Positions 19,354-28,737 of a stretch of 42,512 nt of DNA are shown piece by piece (within the stretch, counting starts at the first letter, position 1; every line of letters starts with the position of its first letter). Source of the DNA: Dimorphilus gyrociliatus (Eukaryota > Annelida > Polychaeta > Dinophilidae); assembly GCA_904063045.1 (NCBI GenBank), contig CAJFCJ010000072.1:71544-114055 (forward strand), in the 5' to 3' direction. The notes beneath the pieces were generated by a model, which had not been told where the DNA came from, ran no database searches, and saw nothing but the letters and a program-made list of their open reading frames with translations. The position numbers and the translations under genes are program-made.

Positions 19354-21783
19354 ATGCTTCCTATCAGAGGATCAATAATTTATACACTGTTAGCAATATG
19401 CTGTTTAAACTTGGTCCAAGCAAATGTATCCATAACAAAAGCAAACATAACTGTAAGAATGCTACCATCAGTACAGTTTTGTCAAGGACAACAAGTACAC
19501 CAATCATTTGATTTAGCAGATGAACCAGTATGTACCTTTGAAACTAAACAAATGATCAAAATTGTAGCTAACATCTATGAAATTAAAGCTGACAATTTGG
19601 CAATTCAAGCTGTCAAGTGTTTAGTGAAAAGAAGAATCAATTTCTACACTCATTACTTTTTTGGAGCAAAGAAACACAGAATTGAAAAACAAACACTTGC
19701 CTTAAGTGAAAAACAATGCAGAACAATGCTATACACACACAAAACCTTAAATGGACAAAACCTAATTGAAAAAGGCAAACTTCTTATGTATAATGAAAAC
19801 AAAGGACCAAATTACAAATGGCCAAGAACCACAGTGGTGGAAGAATTTACAACAATCCTTCAAATTGGCAAGGCTTATTGGAATCCAAGTCAAGATAAAA
19901 TAACCACAAATTTGGAATATTTAGAAGACTGTTCTATTAAACAAAAATTTTGTAGAACTTTGGATTCAATCATTATATTTAATCCAGAAAAAGGCCAAAG
20001 TCTTCTAGGCCATGTTTCACCATGGAAAATAGTTTCCCATAATGTGGAATGTGTAAAACTTGGAGGATATTTTTCCTGCCCCAACTATGCAATAATGGAT
20101 TTACCTTACCAAGACAGATATATCAAAGGATATGGTGGTCCTGGTACCAGAGTATTGGTACCCCAGAAAGAATATGACTTACTTAGAACTGATCTTACAA
20201 ATTCTAATTATGCTGACAATAAAATAATAGAGGATACAAAATACAAGATCATTTCAAATAAAGAAGTTAATAGATTGGAGAAATATATTGGAAAGAAATC
20301 ATCACTAAGAAAGGCCAATGTCACAGAAATACAAGATATTTTAACATATAATGATTGGTATAGAGATGGTGACAAAACCTACCATATGCTGATAAAAAAT
20401 CATGCAACACCATTAGTGAGGACTTGGTTTGTCAAAGAAATTATTTCTCCAGACATCTGGGATATTCACAACAAATACATACTAAAAATGCTGAAAACAA
20501 CAAAGCTAAAACCTGCCAGACCAGTAAGATCACAAGATTTTGAATTGGACAAAAAACCAGTTACTTTCAACCCACTCCCAAACATGAACATTTGGTATCA
20601 AAGCCCAAAAGATACACAATTTCAAATTCATACAGAAAATGGCAAATATACACTTTTACAAAGAAAACCAATAAATCACAAATGGAAGAGGAAACAATTA
20701 GAAAACATAGAGATTCCAGAATCCCACCAAATAAATATAAAAGATGCTATAAGAACAGCTGCACTACTAAACAATATTGACAAAAATTTTCAAAATTTAC
20801 AAACAGTTTTTAAACAAGTTTCACAACTTTTATGCAAAGAATTTATCATGAGAAACAAGATGATAGCCCTACTTACACCACTATCACCTCAACTACCAAC
20901 AATACTTGGATCTAAACATGGAACCCATAGTACATGGTTAGGAGATCTAACAACCCTCAATACATGTACAGAATTAAAAACTGTTCAAGTAGTTTGTGAC
21001 ACAACAATTATAACAAAAAATGGATTATGTTCAAAAGAATTTCTGATCAAATATAAAGATCTCCTATTCTCAATTGATCCAATACTTCATCATGCTTACC
21101 ACATCACAAAAGAAGACATAAGATATGGTACATGTGACCAAACTCAGCATCTCTTCAAGATCAAGAAAAATCCTTTGGATGCAGAACAAAATCAATATGC
21201 CATACATTCTGGCAAGAAGACATTTATCTATTATACAAGGAAAGGATGCAGGTTCCAAACAGCAGCAGCACAATCAATCAGAATGAAAATCAACAGTCAA
21301 ATTGAAGAACCAAAACTAGAAGTTGTCAGACTCACAGAATTATTACAACTAGGTATAAAAGAAGATGTGGGCAAGAAACATTATCAGATACAACAAGTTT
21401 TGGAATACATACAGGATACTTTGACTAAGCATAGAGAGCATATTAACTTTGCAAATGATTTAGGAATTGATGCAGCCTTGTCACCAACACAACATCTATT
21501 TTCTTCATGGATAAGAAAACCTTTCAAAATACTAATAGACACACTTCTGCCAATTATACTCTTGATTGGAATTGGATTCTTCATCTACTTTATTTGGAAG
21601 AAAAAACTGAAAAGAGTTCAATTTACCAGACTGTCTAAACTACTGACAAAAACAAAAAGATTACCTTCAGCTCCAACAGCTGAATCAGAAGAAATAGAAC
21701 TGCAAAATTATCCTATGTTCAGAAAAAGTGGTGATAACATAATTGTCACAAGTCCTAGACCTTTCGTGGAAGCAAGGTCTTAA
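19354..21783 (+). CDS. Env-like membrane glycoprotein
   Basis: The 809-residue protein starts at ATG 19354, in the same open frame as the preceding integrase C-terminus. An N-terminal hydrophobic stretch (residues about 8-23, IIYTLLAICCLNLVQA) looks like a signal peptide. The ectodomain has many cysteines and asparagine-linked glycosylation sites (NVS, NIT, NVT). A single transmembrane helix lies near residues 722-745 (LLPIILLIGIGFFIYFIW), followed by a basic and then acidic cytoplasmic tail ending at TAA 21781-21783. By analogy with errantivirus and retroviral envelopes it would mediate membrane attachment or fusion, but I cannot assign it to a known Env family. It is intact in both copies. 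Confidence 0.8.
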   Translation: MLPIRGSIIYTLLAICCLNLVQANVSITKANITVRMLPSVQFCQGQQVHQSFDLADEPVCTFETKQMIKIVANIYEIKADNLAIQAVKCLVKRRINFYTHYFFGAKKHRIEKQTLALSEKQCRTMLYTHKTLNGQNLIEKGKLLMYNENKGPNYKWPRTTVVEEFTTILQIGKAYWNPSQDKITTNLEYLEDCSIKQKFCRTLDSIIIFNPEKGQSLLGHVSPWKIVSHNVECVKLGGYFSCPNYAIMDLPYQDRYIKGYGGPGTRVLVPQKEYDLLRTDLTNSNYADNKIIEDTKYKIISNKEVNRLEKYIGKKSSLRKANVTEIQDILTYNDWYRDGDKTYHMLIKNHATPLVRTWFVKEIISPDIWDIHNKYILKMLKTTKLKPARPVRSQDFELDKKPVTFNPLPNMNIWYQSPKDTQFQIHTENGKYTLLQRKPINHKWKRKQLENIEIPESHQINIKDAIRTAALLNNIDKNFQNLQTVFKQVSQLLCKEFIMRNKMIALLTPLSPQLPTILGSKHGTHSTWLGDLTTLNTCTELKTVQVVCDTTIITKNGLCSKEFLIKYKDLLFSIDPILHHAYHITKEDIRYGTCDQTQHLFKIKKNPLDAEQNQYAIHSGKKTFIYYTRKGCRFQTAAAQSIRMKINSQIEEPKLEVVRLTELLQLGIKEDVGKKHYQIQQVLEYIQDTLTKHREHINFANDLGIDAALSPTQHLFSSWIRKPFKILIDTLLPIILLIGIGFFIYFIWKKKLKRVQFTRLSKLLTKTKRLPSAPTAESEEIELQNYPMFRKSGDNIIVTSPRPFVEARS

Positions 21784-21793
21784 AGGAGTGGGA
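21784..21793 (+). promoter_or_regulatory. Polypurine tract
   Basis: AAGGAGTGGGA lies between the Env stop codon and the LTR start TGTTTG at 21794. It primes plus-strand DNA synthesis in LTR elements. Confidence 0.8.
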
Positions 21794-22732
21794 TGTTTGT
21801 ACACATACATTCGTCAGCTATATTCTACAATAGAGAAGTAGTATTGAACCAGTATTGTACTATGCAGATAGCACTGATAAAGATAAGCAGTAGTGACCTA
21901 GTTTCGCATAGGGCAGTGCATACACATTATGCAGTAATAAAACCTATTGAATTATATAAAGAATATTTGCTATTTGCAACCTAGCATTAATATTACAATT
22001 TATTAATCCATAAATTTATGATTTCGAACTAAAACTAGTTCAATTAATTATCAATTATGCTTAAATTCTAAGGTTAGATTATATTCACTATTCAACAGTA
22101 TTGTATACACAATACTGTTCTTTTTAACATGCATTAATCAGATATACTTCCTCCTTATATGCTGATGCTAAATTTACTAACTCAATCAATTGAATATCAT
22201 TATTAAGGTAGAATATAAAAACGGTCAAATATACAATCTACATGTTTTCTTGATTGTTGGACTTGTCCTACTAAAATTGTTACATCTTATGCAACTCTCC
22301 AACCTGAGAAATTCAACTATTATTTAGAAGAGGAAAACAATAAAAACATGACCATATTTAGAACTTTTCTTTGTCTTCAAATGTTACTTTTGTTTTTGTG
22401 AACATTGAAATTTGTGAACTATCAACCCTTAAAAGAGTATATAAACCCTACGAAATTAACAGTTGATAGTTCAGTTTTCTAACCGTCAGCTAGTTGTTTA
22501 AACTAGCTTGTTTAGAACTAGAAGCTCATTTTACTCAATACATATTCTTTGGACGAAATACTGGTGTTTTGTTAATCAATTTCTACCGAAATTGCCTTTG
22601 TTAGACTATTTGTGGACGAACTTTAAAGGTTCTATTTGGACCAGTACTTTGGCAAGTTGGTAAATGATTGGAAAGGACGATTACAGTTGTGACGAACCAG
22701 AAATTCCTACAATTACAATACAACAAAGTACA
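21794..22732 (+). repeat. 3' LTR with promoter and hairpins
   Basis: The LTR is 939 bp from TGTTTGTACAC to CAAAGTACA. AATAAA sits at about 21941. A TATA box (TATATAAA, 22438-22445) is flanked by perfect 11-bp inverted repeats GAACTATCAAC (22416-22426) and GTTGATAGTTC (22462-22472). Two more hairpins are visible: AACAGTATTGT/ACAATACTGTT (22094-22119) and AGCTAGTT/AACTAGCT (22488-22508). The LTR matches the 3' LTR of the inverted copy better than the surviving part of its own 5' LTR. Confidence 0.93.
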
Positions 22733-23096
22733 ATGATTTTTTTTATTTTTTGAATATAGCCTTATAACATATTACTAAAACACATATCAAAAATTAAAAA
22801 AAATTGTGGGCTTGGAATTAGAGATATTAAGCATTGAAGTTTGTGCTTGATACAATGGTTTTTGACTAACCCATGTTTTATAAAGAAAATGTTTATTGTA
22901 ATCAATGTTTTTCAGATTATAGAAACAAATATATTATTAATACTGAGCAAAATGGCATCTAACAAACTGTTAAGAATACTATAAACTGGTTTTTCCCTAA
23001 CAATCCACAACTTGTTTACATACATAAGGAACATTAACAGAAATTTGTAAATTTGATGTTGACTATAATAGTTTAGGTTAGTTGTAAGGCTGATAT
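22733..23096. other. AT-rich spacer
   Basis: Low-complexity AT-rich DNA immediately follows the retrotransposon. I see no gene, RNA or repeat in it. Confidence 0.6.
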
Positions 23097-24343
23097 CTAA
23101 CCCTGAACAGAATCTGTAGAAATTAAATAAAGATAGTGCAGATTAAAACCGACTATTTTATTGAACTTACCTATTGTAACTTGATTTACAATGGGATTAT
23201 AATGGTAATCTTTGTACATTAAGCAGTGGATCTGGTTAATGTTGGCATCATGCATATTTGTCATTTCCACAATTATGTATTTATGAAACCATTTACCATA
23301 TACAATGATTTTCTTGGTAAATAATTGCGAAAATGCTTCTATCTCAATAGAACCCCCCCAACCTAAACTGTAATACATGGTTTTTTTATAATTATCCATA
23401 TTCTGATACTCCCATTTGATCCTTTTTTTCAATGTTACATTTCCAAATAAACTTTTATTCCCCAGATTTCCACATAGCAAATGTCCCACAATAAATTTTC
23501 TTAAAACATTTGGACATGTAAACCTTGTCTGAAAGTAAAGTAGAGAGCTAAACAGGCAATTTCCATCCCCTGGTACAATGACATATGTTAAATGTTGACT
23601 GTTGGTGATATTATAAACCCTGATTTGGTGACCTTTTCTTTCTTTCAGCTGTTCTCTATTATTATTATTATTGTTGTTGTTGTTGTTGGTAGCTGGTGCT
23701 GATAACAGACATTTGAAATTTATAATTTTGAATGCCTGTTGCTTTGTAATTGTAACTCCTGCTGCTAACCCTGATTTATTGTGATTTGTTAGTTGATTGT
23801 TGTCATCATCAAATACATCATCATTATCATTGTGTATTAGCTTTTGTAAGTTGAATAATATAACTTTCTGCTGGTATTTACACCCTAATTTTTTAAGTTG
23901 AACATGACACTGTGTATTTTGTATTATAGATTGAAAATCTTTTTGTATATGGTTTTTAGTCATTTTCAATCTATAATTTAATTTAAGTTTTGTAAACTCT
24001 ATAACACAATTAATGGAATGAAGTTTGATTGTAGGTTGAAGAAAGGATTTTTTCCCTAAAATATCTTTATCAATATTAATTTTGTTTCTCATTTTCATTC
24101 TTCTTGTTATGATTTGATTGGGAATGTTGAATTGTTTATCTGCTTCAGTAAGGTTTATACATAGTGTTCTGTTGAATTGTTTCCTTTTGGTAACAAACTT
24201 ATTAGGATATTTTTCACCAAACTTTTCATAAATATCTTGAAGTAATTTTTTTCAACTTGAAAATGTTTTATAAAATCCACCTCCTCTAACTTGAATAGTA
24301 AACTTGTTTTTGTATGTTGTACAATTTGTAAACAATTATCCAT
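23097..24343 (-). pseudogene. OTU-type cysteine protease domain in a decayed reading frame
   Basis: The minus-strand frame 24098-23097 carries an OTU domain in its C-terminal half. Key parts are YVIVPGDGNCLFSSLLYF, with the catalytic Asp-Gly-Asn-Cys, then the GWGGSIEIEAFSQLF block, KIIVYGKW, and DYHYNPI with the catalytic His. OTU proteases cleave ubiquitin chains and also occur in viruses and some transposons. Upstream, an Asn run encoded by AAC/AAT repeats (about 23650-23690) precedes it. Reading further upstream, a shift in an A7 run near 24245 joins the frame to 24343-24250, so the coding region extends to the right. It has no intron-exon structure that I can place. It is likely part of the same decayed unit as 24629-25400, possibly a transposon or virus-like element. 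Confidence 0.65.
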
Positions 24344-24349
24344 CTGTTG

Positions 24350-25400
24350 AAGAATCCTTGATTTATTTACTGGTTTTTTTTTTCAATTACCCTCTGTTAT
24401 TGAGAAATCTTGACTATTGAAAAATATCAAATGGTCTGACTTGCAATCATTTGGATTTTCTTTGCAAATTTGAATTATTGGTAATGGTTTATTAGGCTGA
24501 GTTGTATTGTTGTCAGTTATAGACAAACTTTCAATTTTGTTGTGTAAATTATTATTGCAAGTGATATTTCCAGTAAAGCTGATGTTAATATATGGACATT
24601 TCCATTTCTTCCAATAATTGGAAAATATTCAAAGTGAGCTATAGATTTTAATTAATAAATGTATGTGTTCCTCTCTTGGTGGCTTTTGGCTTTTACCCTT
24701 ACCAAATTTATAGGCTTCAGCTAATTTTAATATGTGATATATATTATAGAAATAATCAGCCAAATCAATATGTCTTTTACATTCTTGGATATTTAAATTA
24801 TTTAATTGAAATAATTTATAAACATTTCCACCACCTAATATCTTATTGGCAACTTTAATTCCTTCTTCCATGTTGATGTTTCTAATTCTTGTCTCCAAAC
24901 ATAATTTGTGTAAGAATTTTTGATTTCTCTTTAAAATGTCAATTAATTTTCTGAACATACAATATCTTAGATGAATAGCCTTATTTGTTCTTGGTTCAGC
25001 TTCATAACCCATTTTATTAACAGCTTTAATGATATGTATAAGGCCACTTTGGTATAATTTAATTGCAATATTATTATTATAGACTGAAGGATTAGGAGGT
25101 AAATATTTAATTAATATACCTCCGAAACCTCCACCAATTCCATAAAGAATAGGAAAAGTTATACCATGGCTTTTTGGTATTTTAAATAAATGTAACTTGG
25201 TTGTTCCATCATCATCACCACCACCACCATAAGCTGCTATTCTGACTTTATATATTTTGTTAGCTAATAAAGTTTTTATAACAATTAAAGTTGATACCAG
25301 TTGATTTGAATTTGATAATAGGTAGTTTGAAGTTTTCAATGTGAATTGTCTCTGCTTCGGCAAATTCCCAAACCAATGTTGTTAAATCTGTTAGAAATTA
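24350..25400 (-). pseudogene. Unrecognised decayed coding region upstream of OTU domain
   Basis: The minus-strand frame 25363-24629 (244 codons) has balanced composition and conserved-looking features: a glycine cluster (YGGGGDDDG), another (YGIGGGFGGI), and a lysine-rich helical C-terminal half. I do not recognise its family. After its TGA at 24629 the same frame stays open to about 24370 (SNYWKKWKCPYINISFTGN at its start), so a single TGA separates two long stretches. It is then followed by the OTU region on the same strand and about the right spacing for one original protein. Unknown function. It may be the N-terminal half of a large mobile-element protein. Confidence 0.4.
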
Positions 25401-25592
25401 TTGAAATCAGTATTAACAATGCTGTACATAAATAAAAATAAAGCAGAAGAAAATCTGATAAGAAATAGCTGGCTAACCCTAAATAATTTAGAGATATATG
25501 TATGTTGGCCATGTTAACACTATGTGTAGAAAATTTGGATATTAACATAGCTAAGGAAGTAGTTGATAGATGTTAATTATGTTTGAAATTTC

Positions 25593-25950
25593 AGAACTGG
25601 CATAAATAGATGTATAAAGTTGTAAAAAATCAAAAGGATTGGATAAAAATTACAGTAAAATGAATTTTTTGCTGTTGTTTTCTTTAACTGTGTAAAAGGA
25701 AAATGCGTGAAATCTTTAAGTGGACCTTACTCAGTCAATAATTGATGGATTTTAAGTCTGTTTAATGATTTAGAACTGGCATAAATAGATCTATAACGTT
25801 TTAAAAAATCAAAAGGATTGGATAAAAATTACAGTAAATTGGAATTTTTCCAGTTGTTTTCATTATAGGTATATAAAGAAGGAAAATGCCTAAAATCTTT
25901 ATTTTGACCTAAGTCAGTGAATAATTGACCGATTTTAATTCTGTTTGAAG
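25593..25950 (+). repeat. Tandem duplication, two 179-bp units
   Basis: Units start AGAACTGGCATAAATAGAT at 25593 and again at 25772. They share TCAAAAGGATTGGATAAAAA and GGAAAATGC blocks and the GATTTTAA.TCTGTTT ending, with many substitutions. No coding potential is seen. Confidence 0.8.
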
Positions 25951-26420
25951 CATATTAATCTACATAATCTTAATCTACATAATAATATCTATAATAATAT
26001 CTATAATATTTTCTATTTTAGTTTTTACTTGTTATTTATTTTTATCTTCCATTTCAACTTTTATGGTTACTCCAATCATGGTTGCTATTATTTAACCAAC
26101 TTATTTTATTCCATATCACTTACACCATTCTTTATTTCTACAATTTTTGTTTTTTCTGTGCTTTTTTGTATTTCCAAACTGTCAGGGTTAGATATTCCCC
26201 CAATTTACCATCCTTATTACATTTTTTTCAAGTCCATATATTTGTCATTCTCTTTACCTTCTTATTTTAAAAGTTTTAAACTATTTTCTTATTTTTTACT
26301 TTTTATTTATTTATTTTTTTATTTTTATTTACTTTTAATTTAATTCCAATTTTACCTCACAAGAATCTTTATCAACAAATAAATATACCATAAATCTGTA
26401 GAGAAACTTCTTATTAAGAT
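25951..26420. other. T-rich low-complexity region
   Basis: Short ATCTATAATA repeats are followed by a strongly T-rich tract. The long plus-strand ORF here (25945-26343) is almost only Phe, Tyr, Leu, Ile and Ser and is a composition artefact. I see no gene. Confidence 0.7.
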
Positions 26421-26422
26421 TC

Positions 26423-26690
26423 TCAAACCTCTCTTTCTTTCTTTTGGTGTAGTAGACCCTGAAGAGTCCCAGGTTTAAAAATTTATTAGAGAGGGGGACG
26501 AAACCACCATAGGTCGAGTAGGTAGGAATTTATTACAAAATTCAGAAAAAAATTTTTTCTTTTGGAAATTGTTTTAAATGTCAATTTTGGTGTATTTTTT
26601 CTTTGACTGCTTCCCAAAATCATTTGGGACTCTTGAAATGTGAGAATTCTGTTTCTCTTTTTTGATTTAATCAAAAAAAAACCTCTGCAA
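26423..26690 (+). repeat. Hammerhead-containing repeat, copy 1
   Basis: This unit of about 270 bp is shared with 27287-27560. It opens with TCAAACCTCTCT, holds a hammerhead ribozyme core, continues with an AT-rich block and the shared stretches TTTTGGAAATTGTTTTAAAT and CAAAATCATTTGGGACTCTT, and ends in a near-perfect palindrome TTTTTTGATTTAATCAAAAAA (26658-26679). The direct copies flank a gag/protease remnant. Confidence 0.88.
26445..26526 (+). ncRNA. Hammerhead ribozyme, type I, copy 1
   Basis: The catalytic core is complete: CUGAAGA at 26459-26465 (position 7 may be any base), stem II GUCCC/GGGAC (26465-26469 with 26495-26499), GAAA at 26500-26503, stem III ACC/GGU with a six-base loop, and the cleavage-site C at 26515 (GGUC, cleavage after C). 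Stem I, open in type I, is only partly pairable here (C-G, A-U and few more), so this copy may cleave poorly. Stem II ends and the short stem III resemble metazoan repeat-borne hammerheads such as those in schistosome satellite elements. Confidence 0.85.
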
Positions 26691-26694
26691 AAAC

Positions 26695-26980
26695 CACTTA
26701 AGCACTGTGAATTTCACAGAAAATGCACTCATACAATGGAGGAATGCTTTATCTTAAAAAAAGCAGCCAAAATTATCAAAAAGAAGCCCAACAGATGCAG
26801 ACATCATAGCCAGTAAGGTGCGAATCAATTCTGCATCAGGTAATCCTATTAATATTGTAGGACAAGTTATAAACCTTCCAATTACAATAGGAGGAGAAAA
26901 AATCACTTTTAACCTATTTGTCACAGAAAGTAGTCCAGAATATATTATAAATGGCAGCCCAATTCTCCAAATTGTGTAAC
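26695..26980 (+). pseudogene. Retroelement gag zinc-knuckle and protease remnant
   Basis: Reading plus strand from about 26697, one frame gives KHCEFHRKCTHTMEECFILK, a CHHC-type knuckle seen at the gag/protease junction of many Ty3/gypsy elements. The next frame (from about 26785) gives VRINSASGNPINIVGQVINL, then GGEKITFNLFVTESSPEYII and NGSPILQ, the C-terminal half of a retropepsin in which ILG-x-x-x has become INGSPIL. The active-site DSG/DTG region is missing. A stop follows at about 26979. This is a different retroelement from the large Env-bearing one. It lies exactly between two direct hammerhead-containing repeats. Confidence 0.65.
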
Positions 26981-27286
26981 ACCCACACCTCTTAACTGCC
27001 ATCTTGGCTCAGCAAAATCAGAAAAAGAGGCAAACTTATGAGGCAAGTCTGATAAGGTCTTGGCATATTGTCTCAATTGAGAAAAATTATGATAAACTGT
27101 TTAAACACAAGATAGAAGAAATGACAGTGTGTACAGTGACTGAACATTATAAGAAATCACTGAATTGCAATACACTGGGTTGAGAAATTGGAGTAGGATA
27201 TTCAGAAACTACTAACAAACAAGATAATCAGAGAATTGTAAAGCCCATGGTGCTCTAGAATAGTCCCAGGGTTAGGGTTAAAAGTC

Positions 27287-27560
27287 TCTTCAACCTCTCT
27301 GTAGGTTCTTAGATCCTGATGAGTCCTTGGTAATGAATAGAGAGAGGACGAAACCACAGTAGGTCGACTAGGTAGGAAATTATAAAAAATTTCAGAAAAA
27401 AATTTTTTGAAAATTTTTTGAAAAAATCTTTTCTTTTGGAAATTGTTTTAAATATCGATTTTGGTGTATTTTGTCTTTGACCACTTCCCAAAATCATTTG
27501 GGACTCTTGATGGGCGAGAATTCTGTTTCTCTTTTTTGATTTAATCAAAAAAAACCTTTT
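27287..27560 (+). repeat. Hammerhead-containing repeat, copy 2
   Basis: This is the second direct copy of the unit at 26423-26690. It differs by substitutions and by an extra GAAAATTTTTTG duplication near 27412. It ends in the same palindrome TTTTTTGATTTAATCAAAAAA (27533-27553), followed by CTAACCCTAAA. It is preceded by AGGGTTAGGGTTAA. Confidence 0.9.
27306..27376 (+). ncRNA. Hammerhead ribozyme, type I, copy 2
   Basis: The core is CUGAUGA at 27316-27322, stem II GUCC/GGAC (27322-27325 with 27346-27349), GAAA at 27350-27353, stem III ACC/GGU closed by ACAGUA, and cleavage C at 27365. Stem I forms between UCUUAGAUC upstream and GACUAGGUAG downstream: C-G, U-A, a bulged A, then G-C, A-U, U-A, U-G, C-G. 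All invariant core bases are present. This copy should be the most active of the three. Confidence 0.9.
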
Positions 27561-28737
27561 GCTAACCCTAAATCTATATTATCATATGCTATGCGCTTTG
27601 ATCATCTACAAAATATTAAAAACTTTTATTGATTTTGATAGAACTTCAAAGATAAAAATTATTTAAGGAGATTTCTCATATTTGAAAGATATTCAGCAAA
27701 GAAATTTGAAAAAAGAAAAAATCTGTGGAGACAAAACTTAGTTTATTTATTGTACAGAAAACAAGTGTTTCTCAAGTTAAAGTGCCATTTATAAGAAACA
27801 TAAATTAAAAGATGCACTATTTAAATAATGGTTAATAAAATAAATATGAATTGGGTTGGTTTATGCCTTTTTAAAAAATATTTGGAATGAAACCTGTTTG
27901 TTCTTTTGAGCAGTTTCTAAACCATAAATTAATAATTAGAGTTAATATGATTTATTTAATTTTATTCTAAAAATCTAGAAGGCTCCCATAAGAGGTTAGT
28001 CAGGGTCTCCAGTAAAAAACAGAGATATGGTTTTTATCCACTAATCTGTGAACTTTACATCAAGTCAATAAATTTGAGTTTTTTTCTAAAAGTCTAGCCA
28101 TTTTATTATTGGCCTAATTTACAGTATTCTCTCCAACAATGAGCTTTGTCGGTTAATTTATAACAATTATTATTTTTGGTCCAACAACTTTTAATCAAGT
28201 TTTTTGCATGGTTTTGGGTAATTGAATTTATTGATAGCACTCACTTGTTTGAACTCCTCAACTTCTGATGAGCTATTCGCTGAGGTTTTTTAATAAAAAT
28301 TTACTAATATAATTAAAATTGACAATAATAGATAAACTTAACTTGGAGAATTGAATAAGTCAAAAAAATTTCTGTTTACAACATTTTTTTAAATGACAAA
28401 CCAGAAATCAAGTGTCTGTACCAATAATTATGAAGCGTGGCCAAATAAAGAAAAAATTCATGAAAATTACTCAAAATATGTTGCTAATAATATTCCCAAA
28501 TATCATCATTTTCTCAATTTTTTTCAATATTACGTAAATATTACTCTTTATCTATATAAATTTAGACAAAAAAAAACAATTATCGTGGGAAAAAATGTTT
28601 TTAACCATTATTTTAAATCTGGCCTATCAGAATTTAGGGTGTACCAAAATTTATGTGGACTATTATATACAAATTCTGATATGCAGTATCATAATACATA
28701 GCACTTTCAATATGATAATATTAAAAAAAACCAGAAG
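27561..28737. other. AT-rich intergenic region
   Basis: No gene, RNA or clear repeat is recognised in this stretch. An open frame at 28393-28701 reads ordinary-looking residues but matches no family I know and has no partner exons. A lone CTGATGAG at 28265 lacks a GAAA partner. Confidence 0.5.

Larger units (their letters stand above)
13740..22732 (+). mobile_element. Env-bearing Ty3/gypsy LTR retrotransposon, plus-strand copy
   Basis: The order is partial 5' LTR, primer-binding site, gag, protease, linker with tandem repeats, RT, RNase H, integrase, Env, polypurine tract and full 3' LTR. Allowing for the 592 bp of 5' LTR lost in the gap, the full element would be about 9.6 kb. It is nearly identical to the inverted copy at 6284-12787. 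The 3' LTR is followed by ATGATTTTTTTT. Single-base indels break gag, RT, RNase H and integrase in this copy, but integrase and Env are intact in the inverted copy. The near identity of copies implies recent activity in this genome. Confidence 0.95.

Noticed and set aside
19890-21584. Antisense ORFs inside Env
   Set aside because: Shadows of the coding frame; mirrored in both retrotransposon copies with no independent motif.
22545-22640. GGACGAAA-like motifs in the LTR suggesting more hammerheads
   Set aside because: No CUGANGA box lies at the needed distance and stem II cannot form.
25945-26343. 132-codon plus-strand ORF rich in Phe, Tyr and Leu
   Set aside because: Arises from a T-rich low-complexity tract; no domain pattern, no neighbours.
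28261-28300. CTGATGAG at about 28265
   Set aside because: No matching GGAC-GAAA or stem III follows; chance occurrence.
28393-28701. 102-codon ORF
   Set aside because: No recognisable family, splice partner or composition signal; not strong enough to call.
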